From: Saccopteryx bilineata | Lineage: Eukaryota > Chordata > Mammalia > Chiroptera > Emballonuridae | Direction: 5' to 3' | DNA: 64,000 nt | Assembly (NCBI RefSeq): GCF_036850765.1 | Contig: NC_089492.1 | Coordinates: 105,791,022-105,855,021 of the forward strand | Shown here: piece by piece, positions 33,961 through 47,800 of the stretch | Layout: the number at the start of each line of letters is the position of its first letter | How positions within the stretch are numbered: the stretch's first letter is position 1 | Notes under the pieces: model-generated | Database searches by the model: none | Told to the model about the DNA's origin: nothing | What the model saw: only the letters and a program-made list of their open reading frames with translations | Made by a program: the position numbers and the translations under genes

Positions 33961-36950
33961 TAGATAAAAAAGAATGAAATAGTTAATAACCAAGACAGTA
34001 AACCTGTCCACTGATGTTGAGAACCTATCTTTGGAGCTTATGCCTTCTTCAGCTCCTTTTATCTACATGCAATAATTTGTGTTCATCTGTTTTTGCATAT
34101 GTATAAAACTGTTCTTTCCCAATTAGATAAGACTATCTTCAGAGCATACAATCATTTTGCCTTTTCTCTGAGATTTAATTTAACTGTATGCATGCTGTGA
34201 ACACTAAATCAAGGCTCAGGAAAAAGAAGACCCAGGATTCTGTGCCTGGGTCTTGTCTCTGTGCCTGGAAAACCTACCAGTGACTGTTGGCTGTAGTGAC
34301 TCTGGCCTAACGCCTCATCAAATCCAAAGATCCACCATCTCCCTGTTAAATGACCATCCAATCTTAGCTGAGTACTATGAGTATGTGAAAAGTTATGGGT
34401 GGGAGGTGACTTCCTGACAATCAAGTCTCCTGGGAATAGTCTAAACAATGAAATGTTGGAAATAACCTGTTTTTTAATTGTTCAGCAGGACAGTTAAGGG
34501 GATTGCAATTTTGATGTGCATGTTAGTTAGAAGACACAGTCCATTTTTCTCAAAGAATTTGAGATCCACTGTAATGAGACAATGAAGTGACAACTTACAA
34601 TAAACTTCACTGATAAACACCAAAGAGATGACATGAGAAATGTATTCAAGTAAAAATTGTATAAAAAATTTTTAAATCTGCAAGGAGAAGATAAGGTTTG
34701 CAATTATGAAAAATGTCTATAGGTATTTAAAGGCAAGGGAGAAAAGAACATTTCAGTCATGGAAATACTGTTGCCAAAGCACAGTATAGGAAACAGTAGG
34801 ATGTGTAAGGTGCATGAGTAGATCAGTCCTATAGGACAAAAGGAGTTTATGCAAAGAAATAGCGACCCTCATTTCTGTTAATCCTTCAGTCTACATGAAG
34901 AATGTCTGACCTTTAGTGGAAAGTCAAAGAGGGAAGAGAAATAACACAAGTGCTTATTTTGGATACAGAACTTGCAAATGATAATTCTACAATTTACATT
35001 TTGTAGGAGATGAGTTATCATGACTAAATGCCATTTTTCTTCATATGTGATGATATCTGTTCGTGTGTCAACACGGCATTTTATAAATAACACATTGGCC
35101 CATCCTGTACTGTTCCAGAGGAAATATGCCTGCTGCTCACCCCATTTCTTTCCTGGTATCTTATTGGGTTGCTCTCAATAAATTGTGTATTATTCCATGG
35201 ATGATGCTCACAGCTTTATTTTCTCTTTCCAAAAAAAAAGGCCATGGAAAGTGAAGTCTGTCTAGTAGCAGACCACTGAACTCCCAGTTCTCATTTCTGA
35301 AGATTCATGGGTAAGCTCACCACCCATGTTATCATAAAACTGGAAGTATTTTTTTAACACTGTCATTTGCTAACACATTGAGATCATCCTTGTATTAGTC
35401 TCCACCACCCCTTTTCTTTGCTGCTTGACTTGTGACATTTATATCAAGCACCAAGCATTTTTCAATCACTATCTTCAAATTTGTTATCTGGGTTTATTGC
35501 TAGTCCCTGGCCCTTAATGCATCTCAGAAATGTGAAAACCTATGAGATATTTATGTAGACCTGACCTGACAGTTGACTATTACAGTTCTCCCTTCAGAGA
35601 ACAGAGACTGGAGAGCCAAAGCTGAGTGTGGTCTCCTCCATTCATGCAGCCTGTGTTGCAGAATGAAATCCAAGTTATAATTTGGGGCCCATTAATCATA
35701 GTCTGTGAAGAGCTTCAACAATTGTAATTTACTGCCTTATTTTACAAGTTCCTGTATTAGGTACTCTGCAGGTGCAAAGATGACAAAGATACTGTCCTTG
35801 CCATTCAAAATTTGTATTCTAAAATAAAAGCCTAGACCCTAATTATATTAGAGAGAAATGCGTATTATAAGAAGAGTAGAGATTAAAGACTATGGGAGTT
35901 CAAAGGGGGATTATTTCTCACTGGCAAGGGCCAGTCATGCTTTCTGAAAAATATAATGCAATATTTTACCAGTGTCCTAATGGCTGGGCATGAAGCATAT
36001 TACAGTAAACCTATACATCCAGACACTTTGAACTATAGAGAATTGGCTAATATGTTCACAACATTACCCTCTTTTTCTCCATCCTACAAATGATTCTGTT
36101 TAAATTCATTATACTTAATCCCAAGGAGTCCAAATTGGCAGTTTAAAATGAACTGCTTGATTAAATTAATTTCAGAGTTTTAGTTCTATTAATATGTATT
36201 ACCTATAACTATTCCATTCATTTGAATAGCTGAAAAAACAACCTAAAGATAGCTAAATGTGTAGTGGTACCAAAAGTCTCTTTCCACTACAACAATCTAG
36301 TTATCTCATTTCCTTCAAAATTTTAAATTTGCTTTAAGACTCTAACACTACTTTAGTGAGCATGAAATGTGATTATAGTTATGAAGGTAACTGGTAAAGA
36401 AAATATTAAATTACTATATGGGTTATTCTAAAATAGAAATACTTAGGAATGGGGGTAAATCTCCAACTTGGAATTGCAAAGATTCTATGAGGATGTGAAT
36501 TTCATCATCTATCTCCTGAAACTTAATTTTTTTTGTTACTTCTCTGTTACAGAAAATTATATGTCTGTATTATAAAGTTGACTACATTTTTCCATTTCAA
36601 ATTTTCTAATCATGAGAAGTAATTAACCTTAAATAGCTCTAATTCTAGTTACCCAAACTGCCCTTTTTCTTATTAGTTATGTTAATTTATCTAACATCTA
36701 TTGGGATATTGACAATAAGCAGTCCAAAACTTCATTTAAAGAGACTGCAATCTGCTTGGAAGAAAGAACTATCTCACTCTATAATAAAACACTATAATTC
36801 TTTAAGGTTTTTGTATTGCTTAGTGATAGATTATTAGTGAACCATATTAAAGAAAAATTTATTATTTCATACAATATAATTTATTTTATTTTAATTTTTT
36901 AATTTCTTCTATTTTTGTTTTGTTTTGCTGCAGAGTTTTTAATTTATTTC
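33961..36950. other. No gene recognised
   Basis: About 3 kb of unassigned DNA. Small frames at 34209-34448 and 34878-35093 (minus) have no family motif. A stretch near 35750-35830 resembles an old interspersed repeat but is too diverged to name. Confidence 0.4.
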
Positions 36951-36954
36951 TTCT

Positions 36955-38640
36955 CATTTTCTCTTAGATATAATTGACATGTAACATTGTGTAAATTTAA
37001 GGTGTATAATATACTTCCATATTGCAAAATTATTATCAGCATAGCATTCGCTACCACCTGCATCGCAACACATAATTACCATTTCCATTTTTGATGAGGA
37101 CATTTCAGTTCTACTCTCTTAGCAACTTTCAAGTATGTAACTAACATACATAGTATTGCTAACTATAGTCACCATGTTGAATATTATATACCCAGAACTT
37201 ATGCATCTTATAGCTAGAAGTTTATACACTTTGGTTAAATTTCACCCCCTTCCCCAATCTCTCTGTTTCTTGTAATCACCGTTATAGTTTCTGCTTCTCT
37301 GAGTTGAGCTGTTAAGATTATACATGTTGAGTGATATTATACAGTGTCTAACTTGTTTACTTAGTTTAATGCCCTCAAGGTCTGTGTATGTTATAACAAA
37401 AAAGCAGGCTATTCTTCATTCTCATGGCTGGATAACGTTCCAGCATATAATACTATGCTGGAATATATATCATAATAGATGACATTATATATGACATCTT
37501 CTTTATCCATTCATCCATTAGTAGACATTTATGTTGTTTTTATATCATAGCTATTGTGAATAATGCTGCAAGGAACCCGGGAATGCAAATATCTCTTTGA
37601 GATCCTGTCTTTATTTCCTTTGGATATATAAAGGTGAACAAAAGGAGGTTTACAGTTGTTCATATGGAAAATAATACAATAATTAATTAGTAATACAAGA
37701 ATAAACTGTATTTCACATGCTCACAACTATAAACCTACTTTTGCCAACTAGTTTTTACCTACAAGAGAGATTGTTAGATAATATGATAGTTCAATTTTTA
37801 AATTTTGAGGAACCTCTAAGTAGTTGATGTAATGGTTGTAACAATCTACATTTCTACCAACACTGCACAAGTGTTCTTTTATTTTTTATCCTCACCAAAA
37901 CTTATTTCTCTCTCTCTTTATAATAGGCATCTAACAGGTGCGAAGTGATAGTTCATTGTGGTTTTTATTTACATTTCCCTAATGACTAGTGATATTGAGC
38001 ATTTTTTATGTACCTATTGACCATTTGTATATATTTTTTAGAAATATGTCTATTGAGATCCTCTTACTCATTTTTTATTAAGATTTTTTTTTGACGTTGA
38101 GTTGTATGAGTTCTTTATATATTTTGGTTAATAATTTGTTAACAGATATATGATTTGAAAATATTTTTCTCCCATTTCATAGGTTGCCTTTTCATTTTGT
38201 TGATAGTTTCCATTGCTATACAGAAGTTTTTTAGTTTGATGTAGCCCCATTTGTTTATTTTTGCTTTAGTTGCTTGTACTTTTGGTGTCAAATAAAAAAA
38301 TCACTGCCAAGGAACTTATTCTCTATGCTTGATTCTAGGAGTTTTATAGTTTCTAGTCTATTGACAGGTTTTTAATTAATGTTGTGTTGATTTTTGTGTG
38401 TAGTGTAAGATAAGGGTCCAGCTTCATTCTTTTACATATAATTTTCCGGTTTTCCCAATACCAGTTATTGAAGAAACTATTGTTTCTCCATTTTATATTC
38501 TTGGCTCCTTTGTTGTAAATTAATTGACCATATATGCATGGGTTTACTTAAGGGTTCTAAGTTAATTTTGATTTATTATTATCTAAGTGTAATCTGCTGT
38601 ACCAAAGTGTATTGTTCTAATGTCAGTGCCTCTAAATCAT
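36955..38640 (-). mobile_element. Old L1 (L1MA/L1MB-like), 3' part
   Basis: The 3' UTR has the marker 'ataattgacatgtaacattg' near 36970. The ORF2 end follows: 'ctattgtgaataatgctgc' near 37550, 'ggtttttatttacatttccc' near 37960 and 'tttggttaataatttgttaac' near 38125. Order and strand agree throughout. It is decayed and has no frame. A mariner-like element is inserted at about 37633-37750. Confidence 0.75.
37633..37750. mobile_element. Mariner-like MITE inside the old L1
   Basis: The left part reads 'aaaaggaggtttacagttgt' and the right part 'acaactataaacctactttt', a long imperfect inverted repeat about 110 bases across. TA lies at or near both borders. L1 sequence resumes on either side. It fits a non-autonomous mariner element; the exact family is not certain. 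Confidence 0.65.
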
Positions 38641-40250
38641 TCTGCACATGTTGTGAAGGTGGGAGTAACATTTGGGCTATTTTTTTATTCACATGAAATT
38701 ACAATAATAGTGAGATAGAAACACGGGAAACATTTTTATTTCAAAAGGGACAAATTAATCAATTTCTTGGTTTGTGTTGCATAGAAAACCTGTTTTCCAC
38801 TCCCTGCAAAAAAAAAAAAAAATCACCAAGAGAGAGCTGAAAAGTATATTAAAAGTTAATTTCCAAATGCTGATATAAAATACTTTTACATATAAAAAAT
38901 TTCCAAGATTTAAAAGAGAAAAGAATGTAACAGATATTTTGAATAAAATTGAGAAGTAATGGAGATCTTAACCTCTATGTGCTGTTTGGCTCAGAGATGC
39001 TTAACATGGGCAAAATTATGGCAATTTTCAATCCTTAGGCTTTCTTAAATTTATGTTTAAAACAACAGTTAAGCACATTTTAAGAACTGCATCAGTAAGA
39101 AGCCATCTGTACATTTTTATAATGGCCACTTAGATTTTGTTAAATTTGTCAGTTGCTAAGCTTTTGTTTCTCAAATCATTGGAAAGTAATTCTCAAGACC
39201 AAAAGCCACTGTGGTTGTAGGTGAAAATATGCCAAATGCTTGCCAGTGCATTAATACACATTGAGAGAAAACAAAACTATAAAGCAGTCAGGAGATTGTA
39301 TCTACATATCGCTAAACATGCATAAATGTGGAGGATTTAGTCAATTATCTGTCTGATACTGTGACCTAGAGGCCACCAGGTGCTGTAGGGCTCATATCAC
39401 CTTTCATATTGATTTACAAATGGTATTTGGTAAAGGTCATGCTTCCGTCCCCATCCCACCCACACCCTCCACCATCACACACTCGCCTGTTCTTGTCTGC
39501 TTTCTTACTGAGAGTACCTGGTAGAGGTAACAACTTTGATATAGTTAGCCCAGGGCACATGGATTATTCTTAGCCTGGTTTGTACTCATGTGCAACAGAA
39601 CGGACAGCAGCAATCAGACTTATGTCCTTAGCTTGCCTTTGAAGTGTGCTTCTCTTCAGTCAGGTATAAATGGCCAATTTAGTGGGGGTTTTTAAGCCTA
39701 AGCATACTGTGCCAAGTTTCTGACCTAGGACTCACCTCCATATAATTTTTTTTCTTTTGTCTGTGGCAAGTATGCTTAACCTTCTCAGGATGCCTAACAA
39801 ATTATTTCTAAACTTTTGGTTCTAAGTACTCATGGATGTCTTTAGTGAAAATTTAACATGAATTTTTTTAAAGCTACTACTTTATCTTTTTCTGCTTTTT
39901 TGCATTTCATCATTTCTTATTGTTGTTAATATTGTCCTTTGCAATTGAATTATTTTATCTAGTTATGACTGGTAAACAGTAATAGTACCATTAACAAGAA
40001 GTAACCCATGTTGAATTGATGTAATTCAGATACACATTTTTTCTGAACTACTTGAGATTACATTGTAATCTCTAAATATCCCAGTGTGTAATTATTAAGA
40101 ACAAAGAGAGTTTCTTATATAACTATAGAAAAACTATCAACAGCAAATTAGCATTAATACAATAGTATTATCAAATCTGCAAGCCTTCAATTTCACCACT
40201 TCTTCCCACAATGGCATTTATAGTCAGCCCCTCTCACCTCCTCTGCCCCC
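38641..40250. other. No gene or repeat recognised
   Basis: About 1.6 kb without supportable features on either strand. Confidence 0.4.
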
Positions 40251-40960
40251 ACTAAGTTCCAGTCTAAGATTCAATACAGGATCATTTATTGCATTTATTT
40301 GTTCCGTCTCCTTTATTTCTATAATCTAGCTTACTTTCTCAGTCCTTTTTTTTTCTTTTATGACCTTGTATTTTTGGAGAGTATAGACCAATTATTTTAT
40401 AGTGTGTCTGGATTTGTCTGATGTTTCCACAAGATTAATTTTACGTTATAAATGTGGAGAACAGAAATAACACAGATTTGATCTGTCCTTCCCCACGCAT
40501 TATTTCAGGAAGTACAAGATGCCACTGCTGGTAAGTATTCACAGAGATTGCTGGGTTGAGGTACTGTCTGCTAAGTGTCTCCATTAAAAACCTTATGTTT
40601 ATTTTCTTTGTGATTAAATAAGCATTTTGTGGGACAATACTTTGATTCTATGTAAATATACTCTTTCCTCATCAAAATTTTTACTTAGTAGTGTTAGCAT
40701 CCATTGATGATTCTTGCCTGCCTCATGCAATTTTACTATGATAGTGGCCAAGCAGTGAATTCCTTTTACATTTATCCACTGACAATGTATTGCAAGGAAG
40801 AGATTTTATCTTTCTACTTGTCTGTGTATATAATTATATCAGTACGGATTCATGGACTCATCTTAATTCAGTACACTATATTTTCTGGGATAATAGAGGT
40901 GCACCCTTGAGTTCTCCTTACATGAGAATCTGGGAAGGTATGTGTCTGACAGCCTCCAGG
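40250..40960 (-). repeat. Probable ancient L1M fragment
   Basis: The order of 'gtctgatgtttccacaag', 'catttttgtgggacaatac'-like and 'agcatccattgatgattcttgcc' is familiar from old L1M elements. The strand is inferred. Very diverged. Confidence 0.4.
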
Positions 40961-41429
40961 TGTTGCACTTTCAGATCCACTGTCATGTTCATGCCAAAGC
41001 CTCGCTCTCATGGAGCTGCTCCTGGTCAATGCCTGGGCATGACAGGGGTACACAGTTAGGCCATTTATGCCCAGTACTGGATCCCTGTAAATAATCAGAC
41101 TTCTCTAGGGTTCCTATCATCCTGGACAAGACTTTCTCAAGGTTGCACTGACTCTGAAGACTTCTTATCTCATCAGCCTTCCTTCCTTCTCTCTCTTCAT
41201 AGGGCTCAGTTCTTCATGGCATTTGAGGCTCTCCCTGACTAGTTCTGCTTCTTCTCCCTGTTATTCATCATAGATACTTTTGCCTATAAACTATTGATTG
41301 CATTTCTAATCCTGTCTTACTGTCTGTATCTTAGCGAACACAATCTGACACATTCTGTTACTTTTATTCTAATGCTCAAATTGTCCCACATTTAGCCACT
41401 AAGGATTGTGTTTGACTGCTGTCTATTCA
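40961..41429. other. No gene or repeat recognised
   Basis: Unassigned, somewhat GC-richer than its surroundings. No coding or repeat signal that I could support. Confidence 0.35.
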
Positions 41430-42215
41430 TCTTTTTTTTTACTTTTGAAAGACTCTTAGATTCACATAGAAAATGAAAACAAATAATACAGCGTTCCTGC
41501 TGAATAGCCTTCATCCAGCTTTCCTAAAGATAATATGTTACATATCCATTGTGCTATTATCAGAACAAGAATACTGACAGTACCTTATTAAATAAACTGC
41601 CTATCTTTTTCAGATTTTAACTTTTTTCCCATGCATATATTTGTGTGTGTGTCATTCTACAAAATAAAATTTGTTGAGTCACTACCACAATAAGAATACA
41701 GAACTGTTTGATCACTCCAAAGAAAGTCCCTTGGCTATCCTTTTGTAGTGATACTCTCCTCCAACACTTACCTGACTCCTGGAAACCACTGACATTCATT
41801 TTCTCCATCACCACAATGTTGCCATTTTGAGAATGTTATATAAATCGAATTACACAATATGTAGCCCTTGAGATTTGATTTTTTTCATTCAATCACAAAA
41901 TGCTCATTAGAACTATCCAAGTGTTTGCACATATCAACAGTTCTTTTAATTGTTGAATAATATTCCATTGTATGGATATTCCTCAGTTTACCCATTTACC
42001 CATGGAAGGACATTCATGTTGTTTCTGGTTTGGGGCTATTCCAAATAAAACTGCTATGAACATTTATGTACAGGTGTGTGTGTGTATGTGTGTGTGTACA
42101 TAAGTTTTAATTTTTCTGTAATAAATACCAAAGAGTCATTTGGTAATATAGAGTATATGTTAACTTTTTTATGATACTGTCAATCATTTTTCTAGAGTGG
42201 CTGTACTATTTCATA
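41430..42215 (-). repeat. Ancient L1 3' fragment
   Basis: L1 phrases occur in the right order on the minus strand: 'aatattccattgtatgg' near 41960, 'acccatttacccatggaagg' near 41990, 'ggctattccaaataaaactg' near 42035 and 'ctagagtggctgtac' near 42193. A (TG)n run at 42074-42099 interrupts it. No frame. Confidence 0.6.
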
Positions 42216-43299
42216 TTCCCACTTCTTTGTTCTTTTCATATGACTCCATCACTCTTTGAGTGGTTTCTAACTTTCAGGCATGGTAAGATATCCCACACTC
42301 ATCTTTTACTTTCTCTACTCATCAGCCAATTCCCAGGCAGCTCTAGCTCCTTTTCATTAGAAATGGCATTTAGAAACTAAGGTATGCTAATTGCTATCCT
42401 TGGTGTTTATCTTTCAGTTATGTTATTCACGTACCATGCGCTCAAAGGTGCACACACTTACACTCATCTACACCTATCTCTAATCAAACAGTTTTGATTC
42501 CATTTCTCTCTCTACCTGTCTAACCACAAGTTTATGCTGATTCCTTCAACTCTAGTTTAGCACTACAGGGATTATTTTAATCATCCACATTTTCCTATTT
42601 TTTATTTCTCTTAACAGTGAAAAATCGTATTCCCATTACTTTCAATAGACTTAATTTTTTAGTAGTAAAATATACAGAAAGTAATTTCAAAATTTTTCAC
42701 TTATACTACATAAGAAACACCTACTGATGAAAGTTTGTTATCTCTATATGGTTATTTTGTCCCTGTACCTGGTAGTCTATAGTTTTATTCCTCTATATCT
42801 GAGGGTATATAGATGAAATACAATGTTAAAATTACTTATGCTGTTTTTCCCCATTTTAATGGGTTACACTGATAATTCAATTAGGTTCATGTATTACTGT
42901 TGCATGTTATGTGTGTGTTATAGTTTTCTTCATCGTTGTTGGTTATCTGTCTATCCATCCATTCATTTCTTGTACAATATTCTGCTTTTGGAACTTGAAC
43001 CAAGTGTTATAAATTTACTGAAAATTCAGGTTCATAGAAAATTTAAACAAAGAAATTATAAGAAAATAATACAATATTTTCATTACAATTGAAGTCTGTG
43101 TGTACCCTTTTCATGTTTCATCTGTCCCTCATGCCTTTGTTAACTGCTATCCTTGATGTTTATTTTCATGTACTTTTGTTCATACTTTGTTAGATATATA
43201 GATAAATATTTATATATAATTCTAAACATATTTTATATGTTTTGAGATTTTTTTCCCCCTAAAAGCATCATGGTATTTAATTTGCTTCTTTTCAAAAAG
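42216..43299. other. No gene or repeat recognised
   Basis: AT-rich and unassigned. An 89-residue frame at 42823-43092 is low-complexity and is not credible as a gene. Confidence 0.35.
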
Positions 43300-44553
43300 A
43301 AATGTTTATGAGATAAAATATACAAAATTTATCTATAACTTATATTAGCGGGTAAGTTGTTTTAATGTTATTACAATGGAAAATCTTATTCTGTCTTCTT
43401 GTACTCAAGGGTGACAGCATCTAGGGAAGATTTTCTGGATTATAAAGTACATATGTCTTTAACTTCAGGCAAGTTTGTGGACCTTTTCAAAATAGTTCTA
43501 CCAATTTACACTCTTTCCTGAAATACAAGAATTCTATGGCTCTCCATTCTCACACAGTGATTGTTATGTATGGTGAGACATTAAAAGTTTTTTCACTGAA
43601 ATTTGTACTATAATATCTCATTTTTATTTTCATTTCCATGAACATAAGTTTTTTCATCTTTGTGTAGAATTACTGACAACTGTGTTTCCTCTGTGAGGTG
43701 ATGGTGCACATCTCTTCCCATCTTTCTATTGTTCTTTGATCTTCATCTCATTGATTTGGAGGAGAGCTTCATGTCTTCTTAATTCTAGTCATTTGGAAAT
43801 TAGGTTTTGCAAATTTCTTCTAATTGATAATCTTCTTTTTACTTGTTAAATGATGTATTTGATGGACAAAAGTAATTAATATACCTGTATTTACTTATCA
43901 CTCTTTATGTTTATTTTTTTTGCCTCTTGGATAAGATATTCTTCCCAAGCCTCAAAGCACAAAGATGTTTTCTTATATTCTAAATTTCTCATTTAGGTTA
44001 TTTACTTTAAAATAGTTCTGGGTATATATGAATAAGAATCAGATTTTATTGTTCCTCTCTATATTATAATGTTCAAGAATAATTTCCAGAGTCCTTTCCC
44101 CACTGACCTGTAAAGCCACTTATTTCATATATATACAGTTTCACATATGAGTACATTTATTTGTGGGCTTTCTATTCTATTTATTTATTAATCTGCTCCT
44201 CTATAAATACTCTTAACTTCATTAAAGTAGATTTATTATAACATTTATTATAAAATAGCTCCTCTTATTCTGTTCTTTAGGAATGTCTTGTTATTCTTGA
44301 TTTGTTTTTCCATAAAATTTTACAATCAGCTTGTTCAGTTTTATTAAAATTCCAGTCAGGATTTCTTTGGATTTCATAGGACATATATATTATTTTAATG
44401 AGAATTACTATGCCTATAATATTGAAATTATTAATGAACATATCTCTTTTTCATATAGGTCATCTTTAATGACTTTCAATAAAATTTCACAATAGTCTTC
44501 ATAAAAATCATGAGCATAATTATTTATATTTATTCTTTTTTATGTTAATTGAG
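43300..44553 (-). repeat. Ancient L1 or HAL1-like fragment
   Basis: The stretch has ORF2-like order on the minus strand ('ttaaaagttttttcactg', 'ctctataaatactc', 'gatttcataggacatata'), but it is so diverged that the family is unclear. L1-C is inserted at its end. Confidence 0.4.
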
Positions 44554-44567
44554 TAAATGGATTTCTT

Positions 44568-44851
44568 TTTTTTTATTAAATTTAATGCAGTGACATTGAT
44601 AAATCAGGGTACATATGTTGAGAGAAAATATCTCTAGATTATTTTGACATTTGATTGTGCTGTATATCCCTCCCCCAAAGTTAAATTGTCTTCTGTCACC
44701 TTCTATCTGGTTTTCTTTGTGCCCCTCCCTTCCCCTAACCCCTGTATCCTTCTTTACCCCCTCCCGCTTCCCCCAACCTCCCGCCCCTGTTGCCATCACA
44801 TTCTTGTTCATGTCTCTGAGTCTCATTTTTATGTCCCTTCTATGTATGGAT
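44568..44851 (-). other. L1-C 3' UTR
   Basis: About 280 bases, with a G-rich purine tract on the L1 sense strand across 44720-44790 and an A-tail at 44568-44578. The ORF2 reading frame slips into a T-run (A-run in sense) at its very end. Confidence 0.8.
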
Positions 44852-47800
44852 TCATCTTAGTTTTTTTTTTTCTGATTTACTTATTTCACTCCGTATAATG
44901 TTGTCAAGGTCCATCCATGTTATTGTAAATGATCTGATGTCATCATTTCTTATGGCTGAGTAGTATTCCATAGTATATATGTACCAAAGCTTTTTAATCC
45001 ACTCGTCCTCTGACGGACACTTGGGCTGTTTCCAGATCTTCGCTATTGTGAACAATGCAGCCACAAACATGCGGGTGCATTTCTCCTTTTCGAGCCGTTC
45101 TATGGTGTCCTTGGGGTATATTCCTAAAAGTGGGATAGCTGGGTCAAAAGGCAGTTCGATTTTCAGATTTTTGAGGAATCTCCATACTGTTTTCCACAGT
45201 GGATGCACCAGTCTGCATTCCCACCAGCAGTGCAGGAGGGTTCCCTTTTCTCCACATCCTCGCCAGCACTTATTCTTTGTTGTTTTGTTGATAAGCGCCA
45301 TTCTGACTGGTGTGAGGTGATATCTCATTGTGGTTTTAATTTGCATTTCTCTAATGATTAATGATGTTGAGCATTTTTTCATATGCCTATTGGCCATCTG
45401 TATGTCCTCTTTGGAGAAGTGTCTATTCATCTCTTTTGTCCATTTTTGGATTGGGTTGTTTGTCTTCCTGGTGTTGAGTTTTACAAGTTCTTTATAAATT
45501 TTGGTTATTAACCCCTTATCAGATGTATTGTCAAATATGTTCTCCCATTGTGTAGTTTGTCTTTTTATTCTGTTCTTGTTGTCTTTAGCTGTGCAAAAGC
45601 TTTTTAGTTTGATATATTCCCATTTTTTTATCCTGTCTTTTATTTCACTTCCCCGTGGAGATAAATCAGCAAATATATTGCTCCGAGAGATGTCCGAGAG
45701 CTTACTGCCTATGTTTTCTTCTAAGATGCTTATGGTTTCACGGCCTACATTTAAGTCTTTTATCCATTTTGAGTTTATTTTTGTGAGTGGTGTAAGCTGG
45801 TGATCTAGTTTCATTTTTTTGTAGGTAGCTGTCCAATTTTCCCAACACCATTTGTTAAAGAGGCTGTCTTTACTCCATTGTATTTCCTTACCTCCTTTGT
45901 CAAATATCAGTTGTCCATAGAACTGTGGGTTTATTTCTGGGTTCTCTGTTCTGTTCCATTGATCTATATGCCTGTTCTTATGCCAGTACCAGGCTGTTTT
46001 GAGTACAACGGCCTTGTAGTATAACTTGATATCAGGAAGTGTGATACCTCCCACTTTATTCTTCTTTTTTAAGATTGCTGAGGCTATTCGTGTCTTCTTT
46101 TGGTTCCATATAAATTTTTGGAATATGTGTTCTATATCTTTGAAGTATGTCATTGGTATTTTAATTGGTATTGCATTGAATTTATAGATTGCTTTGGGTA
46201 ATATAGACATTTTAATGATGTTTATTCTTCCTAACCATGAGCACGGTATATGCTTCCACTTGTTTGTATTTTCCTTGATTTCTTTTATCAATGCTTTGTA
46301 ATTTTCCGAGTACAAGTCTTTAGTCTCCTTGGTTAAGTTTACTCCTAGGTACTTTATTTTTTTGGTTGTAATTGTGAAGGGGATTGTTTCCTTAATTTCT
46401 CTTTCTGACTGTTCATTGTTGGTGTATAAAAATGCTTCTGATTTCTGAGTATTGATTTTATATCCTGCCACTTTGCTGAATTTATTTATCAGGTCTAGTA
46501 GTTTTTTGACTGAGACTTTAGGGTTTTCTATATACAATATCATATCATCTGCAAATAATGATAGTTTTACTTCTTCTTTTCCAACTTGAATGCCTTTTAT
46601 TTCTTCTTCTTGTCTGATTGCTGTGGCTAGGACTTCCAGGACTATGTTAAATAAGAGTGGTGAAAGGGGGCACCCCTGACTTGTTCCGGATCTTAAGGGT
46701 ATTGCTTTTAATTTTTGCCCATTGAGTATGATGTTGGCTGTGGGTTTCTCATAGATGGCTTTTATCATGTTGAGGTATGTTCCCTGTATTCCCACTTTGC
46801 TGAGAGTTTTGATCATGAATGGGTGCTGGATTTTATCAAATGCTTTTTCTGCATCTATTGAAATTATCATATGGTTTTTCTCCTTCTTTTTGTTTATGTG
46901 ATGAATCACATTGATTGATTTACGAATATTGTACCAGCCTTGCCTCCCCAGAATAAATCCCACTTGATCATGGTGTATGATTTTTTCCATATATTGTTGG
47001 ATCCGGTTTGCTAATATTTTGTTGAGGATTTTAGCATCTATATTCATCAGAGATATTGGCCTATAATTTTCTTTCTTTGTGTTGTCTTTGCCTGGTTTTG
47101 GAATCAGAATTATGCTCGCCTCATAAAAGGAGCTTGGAAGTCTTCCTTCCTCTTGAATTTTTTGAAATAGTTTGAGAAGGATAGGAGTTAGTTCTTCTTT
47201 GAATATTTGGTAGAATTCTGTTGTGAAGCCATCGGGCCCCGGACTTTTTTTTGTTGGGAGTTTTTTGATAACTGTTTCGATCTCATTTGGTGTAATCGGT
47301 CTGTTTAGGTTTTCTGATTCTTCCAGATTGATTTTTGGAAGATTGTATGTTTCAAGGAATTTGTTCATTTCATCTAGGTTGTCTAGTTTTTTGGCATACA
47401 GTTCTTCATAGTATTTTCTTACAATATTTTGTATTTCTGTTGTGTCAGTTGTTATTTCTCCTCTCTCATTTCTAATTTTATTTATTTGAGTCCTCTCTCT
47501 CTTTTTCTTGGTGAGTCTACTTAAAGGTTCATCAATCTTGTTTACCTTTTCAAAAACCAGCTCCTAGTTTCATTGATCCTCTGTATTGTTTCTTTAGCCT
47601 CTATGTCATTTATTTCTGCTCTGATCTTTATTATTTCCTTCCTTCTACTACATTTGGGCTTTACTTGCTGTTCTTTTTCTAATTCTTTTAGATGCAGGGT
47701 TAAGTTGTTTATTTGAGCTTTTTCTAGCTTCTGAAAGTGTGCCTGTAGTGCTATGAACTTCCCTCTCAGCACTGCTTTCGCTGTGTCCCATAAATTTTGA

